Shown here in pieces: positions 1-11,000 of a DNA stretch of 64,000 bases. Numbering within the stretch: the stretch's first letter is position 1; each line of letters begins with the position of its first letter. Origin of the DNA: Lanius collurio (Eukaryota > Chordata > Aves > Passeriformes > Laniidae); the NCBI GenBank assembly GCA_020086605.1, contig JACBWW010000067.1, forward strand, positions 628,425 through 692,424, read 5' to 3'. Below the pieces are notes generated by a model. It worked only from the letters and a program-made list of their open reading frames with translations. It was not told the origin of the DNA and did not search any database. Position numbers and translations under genes: made by a program.

Positions 1-378
1 TCAATGGTGTAATAAAACCTGATTTGCTCACTTCTTAGTACTAAGTGCTTGAAAATTTCTCTAGTTATCAGGCAGCTGGCTCTGTTTGTCAGGTAGTATT
101 GCTCAATGCTATGCTGAGGCTAAAACCTTGTTTTACATTGAACCTGGAAGATGAATTAACCTGTTTGTACAAGAACTTCAAATTACCTAGGAGCTGTTAA
201 GGAAGCATGAATCGGTGAGTCTTGACAATTCTGAAATTTCTAGATCTCTTAAGTTTAGAACTTCTTTGTTGCTTATCAGATAAACTTATTTTGCATCCTT
301 TGCCCACCTACAAGCCACAGAAGCAGTTGTGAAGAAAAGTTTTTTTGTAGAGAACAGGCTGTTTAAAACCTTTTTGAA

Positions 379-400
379 ATCATCATCATCATCATCATCA
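379..400. repeat. (ATC)n trinucleotide microsatellite
   Basis: About seven uninterrupted copies of an ATC unit are readable directly. The tract is short and is likely polymorphic in length. Nothing suggests a function. Confidence 0.9.
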
Positions 401-2411
401 CAATAAGCTGTGGTTTATCTGTCATTTCAGCTGTACCTTCAAAAGCATTTAGATGTTAAACAAAACAAGCCAAAATCTGATCACAGGAAGGTACCTTTGC
501 TTTATGTTACTACGCAAACGTTTTGTTTGCATAGAATACCAAAATAATTTCAAGTAAATATTCTAATAAAAATGAAGTTTACAAAAACTGTTTGGGAAAG
601 TATTTTTCTCCCCTTGTACCCAAGATTTTTTCAAATTAACTGAAATAGAAAGCAAAAATTGTATTTAAAGAATTATTGTTTCCAGTTACCTGGAGACAGA
701 GCATGTTTTCCTTCTGCTATGGCAACAAGAACTTGTGAAGTGCAGTACCCCAATAACTTGGAGTTCTGCCACGAAATAGATGAAGAAGTACAAGCCCAGT
801 ATGAGGGTGCTGTCTTTATCACTGTTTGCAGCTTTCAGTCTGAATTGTAAAATACTTTTCACTGTCTCCTTGCAACTCTGACTCACACAGCTAGTGGAAA
901 GTGGCTTTAAGATACATAAAGGCCATCCTACATGCTAAATCCAGTGTCGAGGGTGATTGCTGCATTAGAAGGAGATAGTTGTCAGCAGCAGTAAGAGAAT
1001 AGTTCTGTACTTTGAAAATACTGGGGTTCTATTCAGGCTTCCTGTCAAATCCTGTAATTCATTTCTTGGGTGTCTCATGAGTCAGCTCCAATTTTCTTTG
1101 TTTGGAGATTTTTCACATTTGTGTTAGATCATTTTCCAAGTCCTCATTAAGTACTCCTTCTTTGGCTGGGTTTTAATCATGTTTTGAGGTTGCAGGCGTG
1201 TATTTTGCATTGATTTGTAGCTGTTACTTGTTGAATGCAGATATTAGATTTGGGATGGCTGACATGTCTCAGAGACAGTTTGTTTCTAAGGCAGGTATTT
1301 AAGGGCTGAGAAATGCAAAAGGATGAAAATAGAGTCAGTTCCCTCTTGTCTTTGGTGGTAGGGGTGTGGAATGTTAGACTGGGTGCAACAGCTTGGGTGT
1401 GCAGAGCCTGGCCTGGCCCAGCTGTGGGCCAGCCTTGCATCCTCAACCCTTACAAACTTGTGCACTGCACTCCCAGTTGGATCTGCTGAAACTTTCTCCC
1501 TTTCTCCCCTTCGTTGTGGTGGAGGTAATTCAGAGACAAGGTCACAGTCTATCGGTTATCCTAGGTAAATGCATGTGGAAAGATATACAATGTGTTCTAT
1601 AGAAGCAATAAGCATAATGCGGTATTTATCACACTAAAAATGTGGTTTTAAGAGTGATAAATGGCATTGATTGAAAACACACGTGGTATCTTTTGTGTCT
1701 CGAAATAAACACCACAGTGTTTAACCCGCTGGAATGCGCTATAACTTGTAACACATACGCTGGAATGTAAAAGTACTGCTGGGTGCAGGTTGAAGAGGAA
1801 ATTCAGAACTTCCTCAGGTCTTTTTCAAAGCTCAGACACTTTCATCTAAAACAAAGAAACAAAAGAAAGTGTTTATGAGACAATCTTTCACAGAAAATAC
1901 AACATTTTTTTTTCCTTAAATCTTTGGTTGTGTTTAATAATTTGAGGGAAGGACTAGTTTAAACTGTGAAAAGGACAGCCCCTAAATAAGTGACCCACAC
2001 TGCTTTTCTAAGAGTCTAGTAGGATGACAGAGCAATGTCTCCTCTCATTAGCTCTGGGGTACCTGTGTGCAGCAGTCAGATATTTGAAACTGCAGCATGT
2101 CCTCCATCCCTGTTGTCTGGCAGCCTTTTGGAGCCGGGGTGTCTGTCTGGCAAATGTCACTGCATCTGACTGATGGCTCTGAGAACCTCACAGAGGACCA
2201 GCTAAAGCCTAACAAACTCGTGTTGTGTGTCTGCTAGTGGGTTTTACCTGTCTTAAAGCTGTTTCCAGTTGTTTAGATATATTTGTTACTCAAAAAATGG
2301 CTGATTAGATCAAGCACATAGAATTTTAATTCTGTCTGCTGCCTTTTGCAGTAGGTCTCAAATCTCAATGACGAGAGAAGGCTTTTTCTTCTGGTCTTGC
2401 TGCGACTCATG

Positions 2412-2454
2412 CTTCTCCTCCCCACTACCTCCCCACCCCTGCCCTCCCCTTTCT
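2412..2454. repeat. pyrimidine-rich (C/T) tract
   Basis: About 40 bases are almost purely C and T on the + strand with several runs of four C. Such tracts can form triplex DNA or be strongly purine-biased on the other strand. Here it lies inside the upstream intron and is most simply low-complexity sequence. Confidence 0.6.
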
Positions 2455-4263
2455 GTTGGTTACTGTTTTTTTCTGAGTTTTTGATTTGGGGTTTTTTTTT
2501 GTCCTCCTCTGCCTTTATCTTGGACTTTCCCCAGAGAGGTTTGCAGTAACAAATAGAAAAAGTCAGGTGGAACATTTCCTTCAATGCCTTACTCTTCAAG
2601 GTTCCCATGATGTGTCAGAATTGATGATACTTAGTGCATGCGTATGTGCAGACATGATTATTTAGTTCCTGCTCTTCACAGAAAGGAGAGAGCTCTGTAG
2701 TCCAGCCTATAAATAATATGTATTTGTCTGAATTCAAATTTCATTGTATCAGAATCTTTCTGATACAGCTGTCAGCAAACATTTGTATTTAGTGTTGCTG
2801 GTTTTACTGTGCTGCAGAAGTCGAGTTAAATACAGCTTCCTGTATCCTTCTTATATTAACAAATTTGCATGGCCTCTTGTCTCAGCCTTTATCCACATAC
2901 CATACAGTCTAGGAAATTGTTTAAACCTAGAAGTATCTCAGAGTGGAGCTACTTTCTTGTTACTTGTCAACATGAAGTAGCAGAAGCAAATTTAATCTGT
3001 TGACCTGTCTTGACTCTCAAATACTTTGCTGTGCGAACATCATTGCTATGGACATTGTACAAAACATGCTTGAGATAAATCATGTATGTTACAGTACACA
3101 AGGCTTAATGGATTACTTTTCCATTGCTCATTTTAAAATTAAACCCACCAGCTTCCTGTTTTTCTTGTCCTGAAGTCCTGTCTATTTGAGCTCTTAGAAT
3201 TTCTAAAATAGCCTGTCAAAAAAAGGAATTCAGTAAAGACTAAAAAGTGCTTCTGCTTAACCTTTGATTTTATAAACAATTGGCTGAGTCCTAAATAGAT
3301 GAAAACAGTCTATTTTTAGGCCCTAATTTAGAGAATTGATATTTCCACATTTGCTTTGTCATAGCTGGTAGTAGTTGCTAAATTGTGAAAGCTTGTAGCT
3401 ATTACAAATGCTTGGAGGATTGCTGAGTGTTCTGCCATAAGGCACTAAGTAGCTCAGTGTACTGTACATTTCAATTTATAATAAGAGAGTGTAGCTGATA
3501 GCACAGACACTGAAATATTTCAAGTCTAGACTGTGCCTTAAAACCCAAAAGCTATTGGCTTTTTGGTGCAGCAAGTTGGAAAATAACTGATAAGGGCAGT
3601 TGAAGTACAGCAGACTTCAAAAAGTGATGAGCTCTAAGCCAGAGGGGGTCGGGAGGTTTCAGCCAGTGCTTGCCTGCCCTGTTGGGATGAGAATGGAACT
3701 GGTGATTGAAAGGGCTGCTCAGGTTTGAGTGGGTTGTGAGGGAGGTGACATGCAGACCCTTGTTAGATGGGGAAGATGAGTTTCTGCCATGCTGTGTGTT
3801 TAGCAAGAAGAAAGGTGATGGAGAAATAGAAAAGCAAAATTTCCTGTCTTTAGAAAATGGCAACATTAGTACTTCACCACAGACAAAGATAATGGCCAAA
3901 AAGTTTAATGTAGCTGGTGTTCTGTTATATAGCCCTTTTGTACCTTTGGATAATAAAAATAGCTTGCTGAAGGTTTTTGAGTGGAACTACATATTGTAGT
4001 AATGGGAGGAAATTATTATGTAGCTGATACTTTTATGGCTCCTTTAATATCCCAATTCACCTTACAAATCACTGTGTTTATAAAGTCCTTTTCTTACTGC
4101 TGTTTTGGAAGAAGAACATTTTGGTTGTGTTTACTGTTGTCCTGTGTTGTTAGCCATGGAAAAAAGGAGGAATTACCTCAAACTGGGCTTGCAGACTTGA
4201 AGATTTACGTAACTACTTTCAGTTTGTCTCTCTAACGTAATGCCAACTGTGTTTTTCAGAGCC

Positions 4264-4428
4264 ATGGTGTCATGGAAGGGGATGTACTTTGCACTTGCAC
4301 TATTCTTGGGAAGTTTCTTTGGAAGTATATTCATGCTGGGCCCTTTTCTGCCTTTGATGTTTATCTCGCCAGCCTGGTACCGCTGGATCACCGACTGCAT
4401 TGTGGCCACTTGGCTCACACTCCCTGTG
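4264..4428 (+). CDS. LCLAT1: LCLAT1 coding exon A: N-terminal membrane segment
   Basis: This is the first recognised coding exon of lysocardiolipin acyltransferase 1, an acyl-CoA dependent enzyme of ER/mitochondria-associated membranes. In the family it re-acylates lysocardiolipin and other lysophospholipids, such as lysophosphatidylinositol and lysophosphatidylglycerol. The exon follows an AG acceptor at 4258-4259 and ends before a consensus donor (gtaagt at 4429). It gives 55 codons, ending on a whole codon. The start MVSWKG and the following block closely match the vertebrate protein. Residues about 8-34 form a hydrophobic stretch (FLGSFFGSIFML, then PFLPLMF), the first transmembrane segment. 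The Met at 4264 is chosen because it matches the shorter human isoform start. The four bases between acceptor and Met also leave room for an in-frame upstream extension, as in the longer human isoform. Confidence 0.95.
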
Positions 4429-6064
4429 GTAAGTGGCAGTTTGAGCCAAGGGCTGGGCAACTGCCCATAATCCCACAATTTAGCTTGCTCACTAACACTT
4501 CAGGTTTTATTTTATGGGTTTTAAAACTATTTATACTTCTGTCTAAACTGGCCCTAACACACTTACTGTCTGTGGAAACTTAAGAGCTTAGGTCAGTGTT
4601 GTAAGCTGTGTGCCTATTTACAGTCCCTCTCTTTCACAGTTTATTTTATATATCAGCTAATGCTGCGTGTTAATTTTATGCTTGAAAAGGCCTTTTTGTG
4701 ATATCTCCATCCAGTGTCAGTCAGATGCAGAGAAGAGGAGGTGAAACACTACTAAACAGAAGGAGTTTTTTTTAAACTGTAAAATTCCTTGTAAGCTCTT
4801 TCTTTGGACTCTGCTCCAAGACTTTTATTAGGAAAATTGTCCCCTGTCTGGTACATTGTTGTCAACCTTCACTGTTCTGTTACTTAATCTTTTTAGAATT
4901 CAGCCCCTGTAGTTGAATTAGAGGTAAATGTTTTCAGGTGAAAAAGAAGAGCTTCCCCTAGAAACTAGGTGTTCCTCACTTATAATGCATGAACTTTACA
5001 GCTATATGAGTCTGGAAATCAATAACAAAGCTCTTCCCTGAATAGTTCTAAAGGAAAGGCAATGTGAATGGATCTGTCTCTTCTTCTGTTCTCTAAAAGT
5101 GGGGAGACTTTGTTCCTCTAGGCCTGTAGAGATTTGATTAACTTTTTCTGAAGTAAAATGCCATATTAGTGTGTAAAAGTATATATCTTGTGACATAAAG
5201 GAAGTTTTATCCTTATTGTATATCAAGTAGTTTCTGCTTTTGCTGTTTCTGCCTTGTGTGTTTTAAAGGGGCCTCAGCTGTTTCTTATTCTAATATTTTT
5301 GTTGTTTTTATCATTACTGAGTGTAGTAAAATTAGGAGGGCAGATGTAATCACCAGTAAAGGAAATAGATGGTTATTTCTCGTCATGATGAAATTTAACT
5401 GAGTACTGAGAGTGTCACAAAATAACTCTTTCTCTGTTTGTCTTCAAATTTTTCTATAATTTCAAACTCCCCAAAATCTAATATCGGTCTTTTCTTTGAT
5501 TAGTTGCCTGGGCTTTATAATTCTGGGTTATCGCAATTTGTTTGTGATATTTTTGCAATCTAGAAGTTGGAAGTTTTAGCCCACACTAGAGCTAAACCAA
5601 AACAATTTTAATATCTTTGTGAAAAGGATTCTGTCATTTAAGAATCTTGGGGATTTATATTCAGGAAAGGAGTCTCAGAAAGATTTTGTATCCAACCATT
5701 TTGAGGCTCCGACCTTCTCCGCCTTAGTTTTCTGTTCTTACACTTGCTGCATTCTTAGTCAGGAGAAGCAGGTTCTTGGTTTGTGTCTCCAAACAATAAA
5801 GTGCTGTTGTACCACTTGGACTCCAGCAGGGAAACTCTGACCCTGACCTCTGTGATGTAAGAAATTTCCACCTTCCTCACTCTGCTATCACATTTTATTT
5901 CCTTTCTAGGCGAGTCAGCAGGATGGGACAGTGAGGTGGGTCTTAGCTGTTTCAGTTTAGTTTGGCTTATACTAGGCACACACAGAGTTGGCAGAAATGT
6001 GAACAGAAGTTGTTTTACTTTCTAGAGCTCTGTTTAAATCCCCCGTGTTTGTTCTTTTTCTCTC

Positions 6065-6083
6065 TTTTTTTTTTTTTTTTTTT
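6065..6083. repeat. poly-T tract
   Basis: An uninterrupted run of about 18-19 T follows a tctcttt-rich lead. It is not followed by a recognisable SINE or LINE body, so it is treated as simple sequence rather than a retroposon tail. Confidence 0.85.
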
Positions 6084-6490
6084 GAGGAAGAGTGGGGAAG
6101 AGAGGGTAAGGAGGTAATTTGAAGCCTTTTTATGTTAAGGCCTACAGAGGTCCTGTGGTATTCTGCTTGTTTCATTTTCTGCTCTGTCTGGATAGGACAG
6201 TGTGCTGCCAGTGACCCTGACCTTAGGGGCAATAGATTTGTGCAGCTGATCTCTCCTTAGATTACCTACTAAGTTATAATCCATGCTGTCTCACTTAGTT
6301 ATATTCCTACAGGACAGTATTCCTGGAAAACCAGGGAAAGATAAGTTTAATGCAGTGATGGCAGTAAGAAGTGCTGCTTAATTGTTGTTTCCTCTTCCAT
6401 TAAACAGCTATTACTGCAGGGAAGCTGGCTGCTTTATTAGAAAACAGAAGTTTGTTTACCAGTTGTAATGTGAGTGAATAAGTGAAATTA

Positions 6491-6526
6491 TGTAATTCAA
6501 ATTAATTTTGTAATTCAAATTAATTT
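6491..6526. repeat. perfect 18-bp tandem duplication
   Basis: Two identical adjacent copies of the unit tgtaattcaaattaattt are readable at 6491-6508 and 6509-6526. The perfect identity points to a recent replication-slippage or duplication event. It ends about 66 bases upstream of the exon B acceptor, inside the zone where branch points can occur, although the usual branch-point distance is shorter. Confidence 0.9.
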
Positions 6527-6592
6527 TTATTGCTAATGGGGTGATGCTTTTCTTCTGGGAGTAAAGCCATAATACTGCGATACTATTTCTAG

Positions 6593-6791
6593 GCCTTGCT
6601 GGAAATGGTGTGTGGTGCCAAGGTGGTTGTCACTGGAGATGGATTTGTTCCTGGAGAAAGGAGTGTCATTATCATGAACCATCGTACACGAATGGACTGG
6701 ATGTTCCTGTGGAACTGCCTGCTGCGATACAGCTACCTCAGACTTGAAAAAATCTGTCTCAAATCCAGTCTCAAAAGCATTCCGGGATTTG
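6593..6791 (+). CDS. LCLAT1: LCLAT1 coding exon B: HX4D catalytic motif
   Basis: The exon runs from acceptor ctag|GCC to donor G|gtatgt: 66 codons plus one base, ending in phase 1. Counting from the Met at 4264 it encodes residues 56 to the first base of codon 122. It carries the diagnostic acyltransferase motif I, NHRTRMDW, with His85 and Asp90 as the HX4D catalytic pair. Upstream of this is the PGERSVIIMNH strand that positions the motif. Downstream is the block RYSYLRLEKICLK, which is typical of LCLAT1 and its close relatives. Family knowledge: the HX4D histidine is thought to act as the general base that activates the lysophospholipid hydroxyl. No frameshift or missing key residue is seen, so the gene looks intact here. 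Confidence 0.97.
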
Positions 6792-7609
6792 GTATGTCAC
6801 TAAACCCTTTAATTTGAAAGGAAAGCAGATTTAAATTATGTCCAGCACAGTTCATAACCTGCTAAAAGACATAAGTTTAAATTCTGTTTCAGTATTTAAA
6901 AAAACCCATGTGTAAAATATGTGGCATGTGGAGCGATTAAACCATAAATCTCCAGAGGATACCTGGACTACATGCCTAAGCATTTCTTTTTTAAGATACT
7001 ACATGTGCTGCTGTTGCTTGTAAGTAAAAATATTTCTGCTTTACAGACCAAAAGCATTTTTCAAGATGATTTTCAGTTTTTTCAAAGTCTTTTTCAGCAT
7101 TGTGGTTTGGGTGCCATTTCACCCCACATTGCAAATGCTCTCATCAAGCTTCTTTCTTCATTATCCAGTGTATACTATTGTGAAGATAAAAAAAAAAAAC
7201 CTCTGTAGGCAATTGCAAAGTTAATGGTTCATTTTAATAACTAATTTTAAATTGAACTTGGCTATGCAATATATGCTGTGCAGGATATGAAATCATCAGG
7301 ATTTATAGTGATGTAGGCTGGAAACAGATCTGAGTTGCACATATTCAGAGAAATTGTTTCAGATAGTCCAAAAATTGTTGCACAAATGGTTTCTGAATAA
7401 ATAGGCAGACTTATCTGAAATAAAAGCATCTCTGCATTTCATTTATCTCTTAGATTTATTTGCTGTTTTATACAAAACTAGCTCGGGCAGGATATGCGTC
7501 AACTTTATGATGTCAAAAGAGTAACCTTATTTATGGTTGCCTTTTGTCAGGCCATTTATCTGAACAGATAATTTTGGCAGGATTCCATCCTGAGGAGCTC
7601 TCCTGCAGT

Positions 7610-7647
7610 TGCATTGTATTGCATTCACTGATGCATTGTGTTGCATT
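7610..7647. repeat. short imperfect direct repeat (TGCATTG-type)
   Basis: A 16-base unit tgcattgtattgcatt at 7610-7625 recurs as tgcattgtgttgcatt at 7632-7647 with one mismatch. Each unit itself contains two TTGCATT/TGCATT half-units, close to the ATTTGCAT octamer core in composition. No function is shown. Confidence 0.7.
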
Positions 7648-8059
7648 TGGTCCTCTTAAGTAAGAGCAGCAACAGGGTAATGTGCTTTTTTTCCTCTAGC
7701 AGCCAAATGTTAAGGTCAATTTTGCTTGACAAAAGATAAATCTCTTTTAATGTGACAGGAACTGAGAAGATGCATATTTAGGTATCTTCATTGTACAGCA
7801 GAGGTGTTTTGAAATCTTGGAAAAGTTGCATATGCAACTTTTTAAAGCAATGGTGGAAGATGAAATCAGGCATATACTGGGGAAGATTCATAGCTTTCTC
7901 TCTTTAAAAGTAACATATGCTTTGTTATTAAAAACAACATTTGTAGGAGTGCTTTTTAATGCCTTTAATAAAACTGGAAGATCACCTCCAGGAGCTTGGA
8001 TGCTAAACTATGCTTGGTAAAATTTGCTTCCTGAAATAGTGTTAGGAGTTCTTCAGAGA

Positions 8060-8079
8060 TTTTTTTTTTTTTTTTTTTT
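8060..8079. repeat. poly-T tract
   Basis: A long uninterrupted T run lies within the exon B to C intron. No retroposon body is recognisable on either side, so it is recorded as simple repeat. Confidence 0.85.
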
Positions 8080-11000
8080 AATTCTCGGTTCTCTGCATAA
8101 ACTGAGCACATCTAATAGATTTGATCAGTGGGCTAAGGCAGATGGATCTGTGTCAGGTCAATATTAACAGACCATGATGCCATCTTTGTTCTGATGAAGC
8201 AGCTTAAACAAAATTCTGGGCTCATGCTCCACTTTGTGATGTAGAGATGGCACAGGCAGACATTTGCTCCTGTTTGCATTACAGGATGACAATTTCTGGT
8301 GGTAGAGCTGACACCTGGGTCTGTAGTGTTATAAACCACTATTTTTATGCCAGATCCCCAAGAATGCTCCACAATACATGGGCTTTGAGGACTCTGATTG
8401 CAATTCTGTGAATTATAGCTTATTTTTCAGTAAACTGTTTATTGTTGGGTTATTAATCACAGGAGGGGAATTCAGCTAAACTGCATCCTTCACCGAAGCC
8501 ATAATTTGATGTCCTAAAATTCTGAAAGATAAGCTTCTATTTTAACATAGTATGTCTAAAAAGAGGCCTTAGAAATGCATGTCTCTGGTTCAGTCGGGCT
8601 GTGGTTTGGGTGGCATTTTCCAGCAAAAATAAAGTATTCTGTATAGCCATGTAATTAGGGTATTGTTGGAAAGTGACACTCTTGGATTAAATGGAGATTG
8701 ATGGGGAAAGGTGAATCTGTATGAAGTTTGTTGGGGCAGGATCACTGCAGAGAATGGCATCTAAAGAGGGCAACCCTGATTCTCATCAGTGACAGTAGAA
8801 TTTCTCCCACTTACTGCTCCCAGCTTTGCTGTGTTATGTGATAGACCCTTAATAGTGTTTATCAGGTTTGAGGGTTTTTCTCAAGTTGTGTCCTGTGGTT
8901 TTTCACTAAAAGTTTTATAAGCTTATAAAAACCAGAAGATCACTTGGAAATCAACCAGACAATTTCAGAGCACTGCATCTGTAATTGATACTTTACATGT
9001 TGGTCATTTAAGATACAATATTTGTGGAAATTCATCGAGCTACTCTCATCATGTCTTCCAGTTTAATCTTTTCATATATTTATATTGATTATTTGTACAT
9101 AGTCAAATGTATAGGATTAGGGAAGTTTGACACACTGGCTAAATGTAACTTCTAATGAACCTTAACCTAGTTGTAATCATGCTTGGAGTTTCAGAAATAT
9201 TTGAGTGAATATGCCATATTTCTTTCAGTGCAATATTTTTGTGACCTTTCAAAGGCTTTCTTTTTTTTTCTTAACAAGCATTAAATTTTAAACTATGTTT
9301 AAGATAAGGTTTGTAATGCAAATCTTTCATATCCATATTTCTGAAAGCCTTGCTGTATTCAGCATAGCATATTTGTTGTCATAAGTAGTTTCCCATTTGG
9401 GTGTAAAAATAGGTCTGTGAGAGATTATGCTCTTTCCAGTAGCACATATGATAGGTGAAGGGCAAAGCTGGGAATGGAAATAGATCCAAGAGTTCTTGTG
9501 GCCCCTTTTGTAGGTTAAAAGTGTAAACGTATCAGATTTAATGAGTCTGTATTACAAGTGGGCAGTTATTTTCTAGTTAATTATAATTAAAATCAGGGGA
9601 TTCAGTATTTCAAGGAGACACATTGAGTCATTTATCTAGTTCTTAAGTTATTAATTCTTTGCATTCCAGTGTATGAAAAAAACCCTTAAAATTGATTAAA
9701 GGTGAGCTTTAAAAAAAGAAGTCCAAAGAAAAACAGATGGTCCTTTCTTCCTGGAACTGTAGCTTTGACTTGATGAATTGTGTGCAGTAAAGTTTTCAAA
9801 AAGAGATATTACGTTTCAGTAATCTCAATTTCAGAAACATTCTTGCAGCATTTCAGTACATCTTGCCAAAGCTGGCGTCTCGAGGGAGCACTACTCTGCT
9901 CTTGGCTGTTGCTGCAGTTTCTCATCTGACATCACCAGAAGCTACTGACACATTCTGCAGTATCAGTTTTCAAGGAGAATTTCTAATGGCATTGACAGTT
10001 TCCTTCATGGTCTGACATGATAGGGCTTCTCTACAGTACTTGTAATAGATAGGAACAATTAATATTCTTATCTATTCTCAATTAATGAGGAGTAGTTTTG
10101 GAAGTGATCATGGTGCAGTCATGTTCAGAATGTGCTGTGGAGTACTGTTCCAGTAGGTACCAAGGAACCTACAAGATAGTGTTAGATGACACGATAATGG
10201 CTAGGAGATAGGGTTTGATTTTTTCTTAATAGTTCCATTTGTGAAAGTCTTCTTGTGGTAACCAGTAAGACTTCACTGGAAAAAGGTATGTGTTTTAATG
10301 ATGGACAGTTTGAATGTTTTGGATGAGCTTCAACTACTATTTAAATTTTAGTGGTTAAATGTGCCTCAACATGTATATGAAAAGTAAATTGAAATTTGGG
10401 GTTAATTTGAGTGTTATCAGATAAATTTTTGGAAAAGTGAGAGAGGGTAACTAGAGGGACTAATGTCAGTGCATGGCTGCCACGTGAGATAATATTAGTT
10501 CTAGTTTTGCTTAGTGCAGATGGAAAGGATAAATACCATCATAATTCAGTGTACAAATGTAAAATATGAAGGTGTTGCAGGCATTGATGGACGTATCTTG
10601 AAGACTTCCTTGTTTTGAAAAGGCTCACTAAGGCTGCTAAAGGAGTTGAAGCACACTGGGGCAGGAACAGGTAAGGAAAAGACAAGGTGACAAAGGAAAA
10701 AAAAAGGAGAATAAGCAAAGCTGAAAAGCCTGGAGTAGTTAGGAGAGCAGAGATAACTGAGTAACTGTCCAGATCTTTATCTTTGGATTCAGGTTGTTGT
10801 GTGGCTAACACTGCTCTAGGAGAAGATTGCAAGATGTAGGAGCTTTTTCGTTGTTATTTTTCATTCATCTGTTCACTCACATGTTGTAGCTCTCAAAGGC
10901 TCAAGTTAAGTGCCAGGGGAAAAAAAAAGGACGTTTGCTCTATTTCAGCACTGGGCTTAGCCCCACCAATCTTTTACTACACGTCAGTTGATCCATTATA

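Larger units (their letters stand above)
1..4259 (+). other. LCLAT1: LCLAT1 upstream intron (partial), no coding exon seen
   Basis: This stretch precedes the first recognisable LCLAT1 coding exon and ends in a good acceptor (pyrimidine-rich tract, then tttttcag at 4252-4259). It holds no open frame resembling a known protein. It is AT-rich and has no CpG-rich block, so the promoter and the 5' non-coding exon are probably upstream of the window. Contents seen are a short ATC trinucleotide run near 379-400 and a pyrimidine-rich tract at about 2412-2454. In human, one LCLAT1 isoform carries extra N-terminal residues encoded upstream of this acceptor; I could not find an equivalent segment here. 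Confidence 0.7.
4429..6592 (+). other. LCLAT1: LCLAT1 intron between exons A and B
   Basis: This phase-0 intron of 2164 bases has a gtaagt donor and an acceptor ending ctatttctag. It holds a poly-T run near 6065-6083 and an 18-bp perfect tandem duplication at 6491-6526. No coding frame or RNA gene was recognised. The 60-80 codon open frames in it have no recognisable motifs and are treated as chance. Confidence 0.9.
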
